DNA of 64,000 nt from Chitinophaga sp. YR573 (GTDB taxonomy: Bacteria > Bacteroidota > Bacteroidia > Chitinophagales > Chitinophagaceae), in NCBI RefSeq assembly GCF_900110995.1, contig NZ_FOJF01000003.1:248001-312000 (forward strand), read 5' to 3'. Below the pieces are notes generated by a model. The model did not search any database, was not told the DNA's origin, and saw only the letters and a program-made list of their open reading frames with translations. The translations under genes and the position numbers were made by a program. Of the stretch, positions 14,806-25,436 are shown piece after piece; position 1 is the first letter of the stretch; the number at the start of each line of letters is the position of its first letter.

Positions 14806-17800
14806 TTAATACCCGACAAATACTTTCTTAGATCGCAGTCCTTTCTGCGAATAGTAACTTACGATGTAGACGCCACTGCTGAATGAAGGCCCCAGGTCGT
14901 GATAACCAATGCCTGACAGCTGCTGGCGCAGGATTACCTGTCCGGACATGTTACTTAAAGTAATACCGGCTTTATCGCCGGAGGCGATATCCGCTGATAC
15001 ATATATTTTACCACCTGCACTGTAAACATTGAATGTTTCACCAGCATCTTCCGGTGGAATAAGGTCTTTCAGACTGAATACCAAAGAGAAGCGTTTGTTG
15101 TACTCTCCTGTTTCAATCAGCTGGCGATAACTGGGATTACGTTGCAGGTCCTGGGTGATATTTGTTTTTTCATCACGCAGATAAATATGCAGACCGGCAG
15201 GTATTCTTTCAAGGTCCTGTACTTTAAAAGTAACCCAGCCTGATCTTTGTATAAGGAGTCCTAATGGTATGCTGCTGGTACTATCCTGCACATAAGGAAG
15301 GGCATGGATAGATAGTTTTGTCGTATCAGATAATGAATAAAGATTAGGCACTAAAGGATCTGTATTGATCAGTTTAAGTGCATCCATTTCAGGGTCTGTT
15401 GAAAGGGTAGCGGAATGATCAAAATAGATAACCGCTGCATCTTCCGGCATGGCTTCATCTGCAAAAGAAGCATTGAGGCGAAGTAATGGAACGGTTGAAG
15501 GTGCATCTCTGTGATAGCTGGGCGTCAGGTTATTTACCCTGGCAGTGTTGTTAACAGCAAATGTTGCAGTAACAGGATAAGTGCCATTGGTTACGTGAAC
15601 AAAAAATCCCTGCATACTCGGAATGATATTATTGGCCACACCATCACTGGAAATACCATTGATATAAGTGCTGTATGTACCCGTGTATTGATTGGTAGTA
15701 CCTGGATTAAAATAATAGAGCGCGTTATCGACGTTTGTTTTTGTCCATCCACCGGCAGCGTTCCAGTCTATTGGAGAAGGGTAGGGATTGCCTGCCAGGT
15801 TAAAGCCTAACGTATATGGCTGGTTATGATTATAGATAGTAGGTGAAGTTACAGTGCCATTATTCACCACCCCGGTCATATCAACTGTTTTAGGCGATGA
15901 AGAACTGCCAAAGTTTGCAACATATCCCAGCATGGGTGTTAGTGGCCCCGTAGTCGTTGTATAGATAGTATATCCTGAAGAAGCCTGGTTCTCTATATAC
16001 GTATAAAAAGTAGGGAAGGTAGCTGCCAGATTCAGGTCATTAGAAAATTCATTCACTGTAGCGGATGTGAATGGAGAGCTGACATATCTGTAACCAAAAC
16101 CCGAAGCCAGGTAACGTTGCATGGTTACGTTTCCTGTAACAGATCCCGCTCCGCTGCCATCTATCAATGCTGTTTGTGTAGCTGTAGATAACAGGGTAAG
16201 GAAACCGCCTGTGCTGAACTGACCGGTGGTGGCTTTTAATATGCCGGAAACTTTTAACGTGCCGGATAATGTTACACCTGCACTATTGTTTGTTGTAAGG
16301 TTTTTGATCAGGTTACTGGCAAATACGGCCGCAGGTATTGTTTGAGCCGTGATACTTATAAATTCGATACTGCCGTTGCTGGTAGTGAAAGTACCACTGT
16401 TTGTAATAGTACCTGCTATTTGCATGGCTCCACCATTGACAGTGACAGAAGCGCCACTTTGTATGGTGATGCTTTGTACGGTGGCTGTACCTGTGGTAAT
16501 AAGCGGATAATTGGTTAAACTGGAAGGAATGGTCGCATCAGTGGTAATGAGCGGTACAAAATTAGCCGACCAGTTCCCGTTAAGATACCAGTCGGTGCTT
16601 ATGGCGCCTGTCCAGGTATCACTGCTTACCAGTTCTCCTACAGCAATATCTCCAACGAAGCTGAGTCCTGTTCCCTGTATAGAGGTGGAAAGAGGAGAGA
16701 CCGTTGTAGGTAATGACCAGGAAGAGCCATTATAATTAGCCACCTTAAAGTTTGCAGTAGTGGCTCCTGCATCCACGTCCGCAGCAACCCAGTTAACTGT
16801 TACAGATGCCGTTGTAAAAACAGTAGCGCTGTTCGTAAATGACCAGTAACGGTTTACACTTTTGATGGTGTTAAGCCCGGAAGTACCTATGTTAGGATGA
16901 TCCGGAGTGGTCGTTACCGCACTGAGATTACCAGTAGTGGAGACAGTAGCGTAAAGAACGGTAGCGGGTGTATAAGAAGTATTATCGCCTATTTCAAACG
17001 TACGGGACACTGCCGAGCCGGTAGCGATATTCTTTTGTAATTTCCCATATACCCATCCGGTAGCCTGTGAGGCACCTGTTACGCTGCCGCCTGCCGGAAT
17101 GATGACACGAAAACTGCTGCCTGTTTGTATTTTGCCTGCGCTGAATTTAAGGATCCCGTTTGCCGTCACATCTGAAGTGAGTGTGATGGGATTTGTCGTT
17201 TTATTTACAGTGAGATTATTAAACGCACCGGTGGAAAAGATATTCTGTGGCGCTGCGCCGTTAAAGATAAAGGTACTACCAGTGCTGGTGAATGTGCCAC
17301 TAGTCATATTCCAGTTGCCATTGATGGTATCCGGAAAAGTACCTGGTACAAAGGTACCGTTAGTGAGAGTGAAGTCGCTTAATATGTATAAGGTATCAGT
17401 AGCTGTTTTGGTACCGGCAGTTGAAATGGTGAGATAACCATATGGCGTAGCGCCGGATACGGTCTGTGTAGTGCCATTATATTCCACGGTGCTTAAAGTA
17501 TCCAGTTCATATGTGCCGAAGGCGGGCAATGAATTAGTACCACCTATTTTTAAGAATGCGTTATCATCAATACTAAGCGTACCTCCGGCTACGTCCTGGG
17601 CGATGCTGAAAGTGGAAGCGTCCAGGATGCCAGTGTAAATATGCAGGTCGGTAACAGCGGTTACATTTTTAGCCAGTGTAGTGGTGGCACCTGTATTTTT
17701 GCTGATGGCAAATTGTGCCAGATCAAAAGGGGAGGCTGTTCCTCCTATTACAGAGGCGCTGGCGCCCGTCATTATCAGTGTACCTACGGTTGCATCAAAG

Positions 17801-20800
17801 GTATTGTTATTGGTAAAGTTATGCGATACATTAAAATCACTGTTGGCCATGAGAGTACCAGTGATAGTCAGGTCATAAAAAGTTGTTCCCGGGCTACCGG
17901 TAAGCTGTGCACCGGCGCCACTCAGTGTGAATAAAGAGGTGCCACCGTTTAATGTACCATCACTTTCCATATCCCCTGCCACTGTAAAAGTATTGCTGCC
18001 CGCGTTAAAAACAGCATTATTCGCTATTAAAAAGTCGCCCGTTATGTTCCAGTTGGCAGATGGTGTAACACCATTGGTATTGGTGACCTTTACATTATTT
18101 AAAGCGGCAGGTGTACCTGTAACAGTGATAGCACCTGAGCCCCCGAATATAACGGTCCCTGTGCTTGAGAAACTGGTACCTGCCAGTTTGATGGTTTGTG
18201 TTGTACCTGGGATGAAATTCATCGTTCCGCTGCTAGTAACGGTACCGTTGTTGGTGAAGCTGCCCAGGATAGTATGTGTAGGGGCCCCGCCGTTAAAGAT
18301 AGCTCCGTTACTGATGTTGAATGCAACTCCTATTATCCAGTTTACACTGGGATTTATACCAGCTGTATTATTGACGTTTAGTGTGGCAAAGGTAGGGGTA
18401 CTGGTAGAATTCAATACAGGGGAAACATTCCCGTTGAAGTTGATAATACCGCTGGAGTTTGAGGTAATAGCATTTAAGAAACGGATGGTTTGTACACTGG
18501 TACCTGTGAAAGTGGTGGTACCATTACTAGTCAGCGAACCGCTGTTGGTAAGATCTCCGCTTACTGTTGCCAAACCGGAACCACCATCATAGGAGCCGGT
18601 GGAAGTAACGTTTAACAGGCCATTGTAGGTGATGTCACTACCACTTACCGCATAACTGCCATACACCGTTAACTTGTTAAAGGTGGTATTGCCTGTAATG
18701 GTTTTGGTGCTTCCATTCAGGATTATAGTACTTGTACCAGGAGTAAAAGTGCCGCTGTTGGCCCAGTTGCCGCTCAGGTTTACCGTATTGCTACTTGCGT
18801 CGAAGGTGGCGCCGCTGTTGATGGTAAGGTCACCGTTCACCGTAAGAGGGCCCACTAATGTTTTGGTACCGCTGTTACTGAAGATCGCATTACCCAGCAC
18901 TACGGGTGGTATTGTTTGGGCTACCGTCCCGTTAAAGTTTACTGTACTTGAACTACTGACGTTATATGTGCCAAAGTTGGCCGGCAGATTATTGGCGCCG
19001 CTTACCAGCAATACTGCTCCGCTGGATGCTGTAAGTGTGCCTCCTACAGAACTTCTGTTACAGTTAAAGGTGGATATATCAAATGTACCTGCGGTGGACG
19101 TTAAATCACCATTGATAGAAATGTTACCGGTAAGTGTGGCGGTACTGCCTGGTTTGTTAATTGTTATATTATTAAATGTAGTGGCAGAAATGGTTTGTGT
19201 ACCGCTTCCATTGAATAAAACGGTGCCACTTAATGACAGGAATGTTCCGCTGTTGTTCCAGTTGCCGCCTACGGTAGTGGTGATGCCATCGCCATTCAGG
19301 GTTGTACCTGAAGCAATGTTTACATCCCCGGTTATGGTGGAGGCTGCGTTGATATCCAGTTCACCTGCTGTAACAGTCAGATTACCATTTACTGTAGCTG
19401 CGGAACCAATAGTTGCGATACCCGCTGTTTTGTTGACGACGAGGTTGTTGTAAGTCAATCCGGCGACGATTTGTACTACATTGCCATTATAAGTAACTGT
19501 ACTGGTCGAAGGGGTGAAGGTACCGCTGGTATAATTAAAGTTGTTGCCTATGTTCAAAGCCCCTGCACCTGTGAATGTGACGTTAGCCCCGCCGGATTCT
19601 GTCAGCGAACCGGCCACAGTAGTGGTGCCGGTTCCCATGTTGAGATTGATTACATGGTTTGCTGTACCATCACTTAGTGTAAGGTCTCCGTTTACGGTAA
19701 TATTCTGATTATTGGCATTGATGGTATGTGTAGCATTGGCAGACCAGGTACCGCTGATATTTCCCTGTGTGGTTAAAGATCCACCCGCATTTAATGTAAG
19801 GGTGGCTGCCTTTGCGCTTCCGAATGTGATGCTTTTTGCTACAGCTGCACCGCTGGCAATAGTGGGTTGATTGGTAAAGGTGGCAGTACCTATTTCTACG
19901 ATATCTGTGGCAGCCGGTGGTTTTGAGGGACTTCCCTGTACGGTAGTCCAGTTAGCAGCATTGAACCAGTCACTGCTTACAGAGCCATTCCATCGTACTA
20001 AATTAGTATTATCAGAAATGGTCCATCGGTTGCTTACATCCAGTGCGAGTCCGGTCAGCTCTACATAATTATTAGTGGTACTACGGTTCAAGGATCCAAG
20101 TATCGGCGTAGCTACTGCGCCCCATGTAGAGCCATTGTAATGCCATAAGCCCATAGTGGATTCATTATTCCCGTTCAGCTCTGCATCTTCGTAATGTAAA
20201 CGGAGAGTCGTATTCAGGGAGACAGATGTACCTGTTACAGTAATAGTATACACCCTGTTAATGGAACCTCCGAAGGGGAAGTCACTTATCTGACCTTTTA
20301 CTACGTTTACAGTCACCGAGGTAATTGCATTTATGCCAAAGAAACCTATTTGCATATTGGGCCCTTCAAAAGCATAGGTACTTAGACCAAAACCATGCGT
20401 ATGACGTATGGTACCTAATATGATCCCGTTGCCAGACCTGTTGTTGGTGATGTTAACCAGGTTACTACCCGTATTCATACCGCCATTGGTCATGTTGAGG
20501 GTCACCACATTCACATCATTCAATAATGTGATCTGGTTGGTAGTAGCAGATTTGTTGATGGTGAGAATATTGAAAGAAGTAGCGCCGGTGATAGTAACAT
20601 CTGTAATCCCCGTAAACGAAACAGTGCTGGAGCCTGCTGTAAATGTGCCTGAATTGGTCCAGTTCCCAAGTATGGTATGTGAAGAAGATCCGGCGCTAAA
20701 AGTAGTAGAAGCTGCAATCGTAAAATCACTGTTCACAGTAATAGCGCCACCGGCAGTCTTTGTGTTTCCGTTGGATACGATAAGATTGCCGTAACTACTA

Positions 20801-22767
20801 CTGGTAACGGTTTGTGCACCACTCCCATTATAGTTGACAGTATTAGGTGTAGTGGCCGTCACATTTAAAGTGCCTGCGGTGATAGTATACGCACCTGCGA
20901 TACCCAGAATTGCATTAGTAGATAACTGAAGTGAAGTGCCATTCAGTGTTACATTAAACAGGTTGGCTGTTCCGTTAAGCGTACTGGTACCGGTAAAGGT
21001 AGCAGTACCCGCGCTGGCAGTGAGACTGCCGCTTACGTTCAGTGAATTATTCACTGTAAAACTATTGGTAGTGGTAACTGTACCTGCAACAGATAATGCA
21101 CTGAAAGTTATAGTACCACCTCCTGCAATAGTTTTAGTAGTGCCGCTCATGATAACAGTGTTGCTGCTGTTTGTAAAACTGTTGCTGACAGATAAATTAC
21201 CTGTTATGGTGATGCTGCTGGTGGAACTTACAGTACCGGAGATCGTGAGGTTATCAAATATAAAGCCTGTACCTGCAATTGTTTTTGTTGTACCGGACAT
21301 CGTGAGTGTACCGCCTGCTGCATGTGTAAATGATCCTGGTCCTGTAGTAGACAGATTCCCTGCTACGGTAATACTGCTGGTAGCCGCGCCGGTAATATTG
21401 GATGCCGTAAAAGAAAGATTATTGAAACCATGTGTACCGGTACCGCTGATAGACATTCCGGCCCCTGTCATATTAACCGTGCTGGTACTTCCGGTGAAAG
21501 TGCCATTATTTACCCAGTTGCCTGAAACGTTATTAGTGAAGCTGCTTCCATTGAAAGTGGTGGAAGCTCCTATAGTTACATTACCGCTTATTGTGATATT
21601 GGAGGCTGCTGTGAAGCTCACCGAAGTTCCTGCACCTTGCGTACTGGTGAGGTTACCTACAACTGTAAAGTCTGTGGCGGGCATTGTTTTTATAGCGGCC
21701 CCGCTGGATGAGGACAGTGTTAAATTACCATAGGTCTGGGCAGAAACGGTCTGGTTGGTACCGGAATATTCTACTGTGCTGGTTAAGCTAAGGGAGCGGG
21801 TAGCGTAATTAGCCGGAAAGGTATTTGTACCGCCTATTTTCAGTGTGGCCCCATTGGATACGGTTAACGTACCACCTGTAACAGTTGTACCTCTGTTAGC
21901 AGTGAATGTGGAGAGGTCCAGTGTCCCCGCGCTTACTGTAATATTACCCGTGGTAGCAGAACTCGACACCAGTGAGTTTAAATTCCCTGCTACTGTTTTA
22001 GTTCCAGATCCGCTTATTCTAAGAGTGGAATACGTCAGTGTTTCCCTGACCGTTTGATTCACCAGGGTAGCGCTGTATTCAACTGTTGATCCTGCGGAGA
22101 GAGTAACGGACCCTGATTGAGCATAATTGCCCACAAAGGTGGATGCATTCACTTTTAGTACACCTGAAGCACCAACACTTAACGTGGTGGCGCCTGATAT
22201 TACGAAAGGAGTGACATTCTCCGCGGGGATGAATGTGCCGTTCACTGCAAATGCGTTGGTGATAGATGCGTTTATATTCAATGTAGTGGTACTGCCTGCG
22301 TTCACGGTCACTTTTCTGAAGGGAGTGGCAACAGAACCGCCTATTGATTGAGCAGTACCTGCAAATGTCACTTTTGAATTGGTGCTTGTGCCTGAATAGG
22401 TACCATTGTTCGTCCAGTTACCTTTGGCAGTCAGCGTAACACCTGACTGGTTGATCCTTCCATTGGAAGCAATGGTGAGGTTACCGGCAACCGTCAAACT
22501 TCTGCTCTGCGTAAGTATGGGAGATCCTGAACCACCGCCTATAGTCAGTGATTTACAGGTAGATGAAACGTTTACTGTAGGCTGGAAGGGGCCGGTGAAA
22601 CTGGCATCGCCAATCACTGCATCTACAGTAGAAGTAGGTACGCCGGCGGTCCAGTTACTGGCATTATTCCATGAAGTACTGCTGGTCCCTTTCCAGCTTG
22701 TCTGGCCCATAGTGTAGAGGGGAAAGAGCAAAAGGACAGACAATAATATTTTTATCTGAATGCGCAT
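14806..22767 (-). CDS. Giant beta-repeat surface protein with T9SS type A sorting domain
   Basis: The 2653-residue protein starts with a signal peptide (MRIQIKILLSVLLLFPLYTMGQ). Most of it is a Ser/Thr/Asn/Gly-rich array of repeats of the type GNLTI..., TFNGT.QTI.G, FNNLTIN, suggesting a long beta-helix or stacked beta fibre. Three Trp modules (SWKGTSSTSWNNASNWTAG near residue 24, RWNGSVSSDWFNAANWT near 925, TWTGAISTDWYLNGNWSA near 2050) divide the array. The last 80 or so residues (NVYSAGGKIYVSADIA, then SSGVYIVSYYSQKG and KKVFVGY) fit a T9SS C-terminal sorting domain, so it should be exported by type IX secretion and attached at the surface. It begins 11 bases after the usher stop, as the last gene of the chaperone-usher operon. 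Confidence 0.9.
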   Translation of the reverse strand: MRIQIKILLSVLLLFPLYTMGQTSWKGTSSTSWNNASNWTAGVPTSTVDAVIGDASFTGPFQPTVNVSSTCKSLTIGGGSGSPILTQSRSLTVAGNLTIASNGRINQSGVTLTAKGNWTNNGTYSGTSTNSKVTFAGTAQSIGGSVATPFRKVTVNAGSTTTLNINASITNAFAVNGTFIPAENVTPFVISGATTLSVGASGVLKVNASTFVGNYAQSGSVTLSAGSTVEYSATLVNQTVRETLTYSTLRISGSGTKTVAGNLNSLVSSSATTGNITVSAGTLDLSTFTANRGTTVTGGTLTVSNGATLKIGGTNTFPANYATRSLSLTSTVEYSGTNQTVSAQTYGNLTLSSSSGAAIKTMPATDFTVVGNLTSTQGAGTSVSFTAASNITISGNVTIGASTTFNGSSFTNNVSGNWVNNGTFTGSTSTVNMTGAGMSISGTGTHGFNNLSFTASNITGAATSSITVAGNLSTTGPGSFTHAAGGTLTMSGTTKTIAGTGFIFDNLTISGTVSSTSSITITGNLSVSNSFTNSSNTVIMSGTTKTIAGGGTITFSALSVAGTVTTTNSFTVNNSLNVSGSLTASAGTATFTGTSTLNGTANLFNVTLNGTSLQLSTNAILGIAGAYTITAGTLNVTATTPNTVNYNGSGAQTVTSSSYGNLIVSNGNTKTAGGAITVNSDFTIAASTTFSAGSSSHTILGNWTNSGTFTAGSSTVSFTGITDVTITGATSFNILTINKSATTNQITLLNDVNVVTLNMTNGGMNTGSNLVNITNNRSGNGIILGTIRHTHGFGLSTYAFEGPNMQIGFFGINAITSVTVNVVKGQISDFPFGGSINRVYTITVTGTSVSLNTTLRLHYEDAELNGNNESTMGLWHYNGSTWGAVATPILGSLNRSTTNNYVELTGLALDVSNRWTISDNTNLVRWNGSVSSDWFNAANWTTVQGSPSKPPAATDIVEIGTATFTNQPTIASGAAVAKSITFGSAKAATLTLNAGGSLTTQGNISGTWSANATHTINANNQNITVNGDLTLSDGTANHVINLNMGTGTTTVAGSLTESGGANVTFTGAGALNIGNNFNYTSGTFTPSTSTVTYNGNVVQIVAGLTYNNLVVNKTAGIATIGSAATVNGNLTVTAGELDINAASTITGDVNIASGTTLNGDGITTTVGGNWNNSGTFLSLSGTVLFNGSGTQTISATTFNNITINKPGSTATLTGNISINGDLTSTAGTFDISTFNCNRSSVGGTLTASSGAVLLVSGANNLPANFGTYNVSSSSTVNFNGTVAQTIPPVVLGNAIFSNSGTKTLVGPLTVNGDLTINSGATFDASSNTVNLSGNWANSGTFTPGTSTIILNGSTKTITGNTTFNKLTVYGSYAVSGSDITYNGLLNVTSTGSYDGGSGLATVSGDLTNSGSLTSNGTTTFTGTSVQTIRFLNAITSNSSGIINFNGNVSPVLNSTSTPTFATLNVNNTAGINPSVNWIIGVAFNISNGAIFNGGAPTHTILGSFTNNGTVTSSGTMNFIPGTTQTIKLAGTSFSSTGTVIFGGSGAITVTGTPAALNNVKVTNTNGVTPSANWNITGDFLIANNAVFNAGSNTFTVAGDMESDGTLNGGTSLFTLSGAGAQLTGSPGTTFYDLTITGTLMANSDFNVSHNFTNNNTFDATVGTLIMTGASASVIGGTASPFDLAQFAISKNTGATTTLAKNVTAVTDLHIYTGILDASTFSIAQDVAGGTLSIDDNAFLKIGGTNSLPAFGTYELDTLSTVEYNGTTQTVSGATPYGYLTISTAGTKTATDTLYILSDFTLTNGTFVPGTFPDTINGNWNMTSGTFTSTGSTFIFNGAAPQNIFSTGAFNNLTVNKTTNPITLTSDVTANGILKFSAGKIQTGSSFRVIIPAGGSVTGASQATGWVYGKLQKNIATGSAVSRTFEIGDNTSYTPATVLYATVSTTGNLSAVTTTPDHPNIGTSGLNTIKSVNRYWSFTNSATVFTTASVTVNWVAADVDAGATTANFKVANYNGSSWSLPTTVSPLSTSIQGTGLSFVGDIAVGELVSSDTWTGAISTDWYLNGNWSANFVPLITTDATIPSSLTNYPLITTGTATVQSITIQSGASVTVNGGAMQIAGTITNSGTFTTSNGSIEFISITAQTIPAAVFASNLIKNLTTNNSAGVTLSGTLKVSGILKATTGQFSTGGFLTLLSTATQTALIDGSGAGSVTGNVTMQRYLASGFGYRYVSSPFTSATVNEFSNDLNLAATFPTFYTYIENQASSGYTIYTTTTGPLTPMLGYVANFGSSSSPKTVDMTGVVNNGTVTSPTIYNHNQPYTLGFNLAGNPYPSPIDWNAAGGWTKTNVDNALYYFNPGTTNQYTGTYSTYINGISSDGVANNIIPSMQGFFVHVTNGTYPVTATFAVNNTARVNNLTPSYHRDAPSTVPLLRLNASFADEAMPEDAAVIYFDHSATLSTDPEMDALKLINTDPLVPNLYSLSDTTKLSIHALPYVQDSTSSIPLGLLIQRSGWVTFKVQDLERIPAGLHIYLRDEKTNITQDLQRNPSYRQLIETGEYNKRFSLVFSLKDLIPPEDAGETFNVYSAGGKIYVSADIASGDKAGITLSNMSGQVILRQQLSGIGYHDLGPSFSSGVYIVSYYSQKGLRSKKVFVGY

Positions 22768-22778
22768 ATATTTTGCTA

Positions 22779-25436
22779 TTAATGCTCCTGGTGATCACGG
22801 ATCTTAGAAGTGGTAAACTCAAGCCCATCTATTACATCTCCATCTTTATTGTTTGTTATCTGGAAAGGGATCATCGCCGGGCTTACCTTCATTCTCAGGT
22901 TATGTATCTGTTGCCTGGAGAGTTCTGCAGTATATTTACCGGGTGGAAGTCCCATGAAATTGAAATATCCATCGGTCTCGGTCTGAATACAGGCTGCCTC
23001 TGAGCCATCTTCCCTCAGAATACATACTTTCATACGGCCCAGTCCTTTCTTCTCATTATTACCATCTATCTGATATACATAACCGGATACTTCCCCTATA
23101 ATGGAAACAGGTACCTCAATCAGTCTTAACTGGTTAGGTTCTATCATTACACTGATCACCGGTTTCTTTATCTGCCAGGCTATATTTTCAAAACTGCTGC
23201 GTTCCAGCTGAATGAAATAGTTTTCATAGGCTTCCATTTCGGTGATACGTATAGAGGTATCACGCAGATCATGGAAGACCCTGCCTCCGTTGGAATTTAT
23301 TCTAAGGCCGTATACTCTTGGTTCACCGGCGTCTCTTTTTCCATTGCTGTTCAGATCCAGGAAGGGGAGCAGTACCACGCCTCCTGTACCCACACGGCTG
23401 CGGTTGGAGGCATTGGTGTAGCCGGTCTCGCCGTTATGCATCACACTTCCCCTGGCTGATTGTACCAGTGTAGTTACACCGTTGCTGCGTAATGCAGAGA
23501 ACCCGATCTGTGAAAATGAGAAATCATAGCGGAAACCGATACTGATATTACTGATGTTGTTTCTGAAGTTTTTTTCATAGGATGCATTGACATATCCATT
23601 GCGGGAAAGATATTTCCCTACTTCGCATCTTGCTGTCATCACTCTGTGTGCATTATATTCGTACTGTACCTGTGGTGTAACAATCAGTTGTCCGGGCAGG
23701 CGGAAGGCTAATGCCAGGTTACTGTACACGAATGCTTTTTCCTTTGGCAGAAAAACAGCATAGGTGGTAAGGTTGGTGCCTACTTTAAACAGTGCGCCGG
23801 ATAACAGCCATTCAGCTGTAGTGTATTTGCTTTCAGGTAAAATAATCTGGTCGAGTGTAATCCTGGTGAATAATGAAAAGATGCGGTTCGAAAAAGGTTT
23901 GGAGATAACAACTTTCCGCTCTTCCCGGTAGTTGTAGATAATTGCTTTCTGACCTTTCGCATAATGGGTGTAATCCAGGTCCAGCTGAAGGTTGGATGGT
24001 AACCGGTAACTGAATATCCCTCTGGTTCTTACACCATGTGTATACTCACCGGAAAATAACATGTTAGGCGCTAGTCGTACGGATGTATTTGCGAATGGCA
24101 TTATTTTTTTTCCGTTTGAAACAGAGGAGAGGTATTCAACACCACCTCCTACAGTTATACGGGTAGTAAGGCCATAGTTCATTTGTATACGTGAGAACCG
24201 GCTGTGCACACTATCCTGTACAATACCTCCGCTGGCCGTATATTCAAATTCATGTAAGGGAAGAAAATTAAAGGGAATACTGACGTTTACCTGGTTGATA
24301 CGTTCTTCTCCCCAGGGGCCATAAAAGCGGAGTTTCAGGATAGAGTTCCCATATACCAGTGGTACCTGGAAAGTAAAAAATCCGGATGCATCAGCTATGG
24401 TATAATCTACAAGGGCATCATTTACATATAGTTCAACTGTCCAGCCCGGGCCGGTGAAATTACTTAAGGTGTAGGAGCCAAATGAACGGCGGTAGGAAGT
24501 AGAAGTATTGGTGAACTGAAATCCTACTACGGGGTTAAAGAGTGAGGAAGTAGACTGTGTAAAGAGCTTTCCTGCTATGATCTGCCTTAATGCACGATGA
24601 TCATTATTTACATAACGCCAGCGGTAATATTGTTGTCTTTCATCAAAAGGTCTAACCGCATTGCTATCATGACTATTGCGCTGCTGCTGACGGGCATAAT
24701 CATTATAATTAAGAGATACGGTTGCTTCTCCGCCGGCAAGGGCTGCGCCCATTGACAGGTTCAGCCAGGTATTATGTACGCCTGGCAGCTGTTGTGTGGC
24801 CACTACCGACCAGTCGGCAACGCCAAACTTAAACAGGGGATAACGGCGGCGGATAACCGTATCTGCTTTTACCTGTCCTTTTAAATGGTTAATATTCCGG
24901 CGCATCATTTCCTGTCTCATTTCACGGATAGCAGGTAATTCTACTTTTGTATTGAGCGACATGGAGAGGTTCCGGAAATTGAATTTACAATCGAGCCCAA
25001 AGACTTTATTGAAGTACTCAACTTTCAGATAAAGGCTGGTTTCTGTCTGTACAAAATCAGTCTTATGCAGGTTAAATACTTTACCCTGGTATTGAATACG
25101 TTTATTGACTTTATCTATCAGAAAACCGGCGTTTTCAGTAATAAAATATCCGGATACGCTATCCATGCCCGGGGATATATTATTCCTGATCTTTAAAAAA
25201 TTGAATACGTCTGTAATAGAGAGGTATACGGAATCATTATTGATAACACCGGAAACTTCCTGTCCGCCAAGGCCCGGCACTACCAGGAATACGGATGTTT
25301 CATAAAAAGGAGGATCGTCTTCATCGCCGATTGCATGAGCTGTGGTCAGCGTAATGAATATCAATAACAGCACACACGCTATCATACGCAGGAATCTGCA
25401 TATAATTGAAGCGTAGCTGTTATTGGTGGATATCAT
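22779..25436 (-). CDS. Fimbrial usher-like outer membrane protein
   Basis: The 885-residue product looks like a chaperone-usher pathway usher, the outer membrane pore that assembles pilus subunits. After a signal peptide (MIACVLLLIFITLTTAHA region) there is an N-terminal recognition-like domain with NNDSVYLSITDVFNFLKI. A middle segment near residue 325 (GPGWTVELYVNDALVDYTIA, then FRFYGPWGEE-like LRFYGPWGEE) is characteristic of ushers, and a long beta barrel follows. The C-terminal part, about 780-885, is an SdrB/carboxypeptidase-regulatory-like domain (GEVSGYVYQIDG, TETDGYFNFMGLPPGKYTAE). Its ATG overlaps the stop of the preceding subunit gene by one base (TAATG). Ushers of this kind occur outside Proteobacteria but are rarely studied. 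Confidence 0.82.
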   Translation of the reverse strand: MISTNNSYASIICRFLRMIACVLLLIFITLTTAHAIGDEDDPPFYETSVFLVVPGLGGQEVSGVINNDSVYLSITDVFNFLKIRNNISPGMDSVSGYFITENAGFLIDKVNKRIQYQGKVFNLHKTDFVQTETSLYLKVEYFNKVFGLDCKFNFRNLSMSLNTKVELPAIREMRQEMMRRNINHLKGQVKADTVIRRRYPLFKFGVADWSVVATQQLPGVHNTWLNLSMGAALAGGEATVSLNYNDYARQQQRNSHDSNAVRPFDERQQYYRWRYVNNDHRALRQIIAGKLFTQSTSSLFNPVVGFQFTNTSTSYRRSFGSYTLSNFTGPGWTVELYVNDALVDYTIADASGFFTFQVPLVYGNSILKLRFYGPWGEERINQVNVSIPFNFLPLHEFEYTASGGIVQDSVHSRFSRIQMNYGLTTRITVGGGVEYLSSVSNGKKIMPFANTSVRLAPNMLFSGEYTHGVRTRGIFSYRLPSNLQLDLDYTHYAKGQKAIIYNYREERKVVISKPFSNRIFSLFTRITLDQIILPESKYTTAEWLLSGALFKVGTNLTTYAVFLPKEKAFVYSNLALAFRLPGQLIVTPQVQYEYNAHRVMTARCEVGKYLSRNGYVNASYEKNFRNNISNISIGFRYDFSFSQIGFSALRSNGVTTLVQSARGSVMHNGETGYTNASNRSRVGTGGVVLLPFLDLNSNGKRDAGEPRVYGLRINSNGGRVFHDLRDTSIRITEMEAYENYFIQLERSSFENIAWQIKKPVISVMIEPNQLRLIEVPVSIIGEVSGYVYQIDGNNEKKGLGRMKVCILREDGSEAACIQTETDGYFNFMGLPPGKYTAELSRQQIHNLRMKVSPAMIPFQITNNKDGDVIDGLEFTTSKIRDHQEH

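Noticed and set aside
20936..21733. 265-codon plus-strand frame inside the giant adhesin gene, with other long frames at 17927-18592 and 18674-19453
   Set aside because: They are hydrophobic Val/Pro/Leu-rich antisense shadows of the Ser/Thr/Asn-rich repeats; the minus frame is continuous with a signal peptide and T9SS tail.
14806..22767. Regularly repeated DNA resembling an array
   Set aside because: The repetition follows codons of one open frame and has no uniform repeat-spacer structure, so it is not a CRISPR array.
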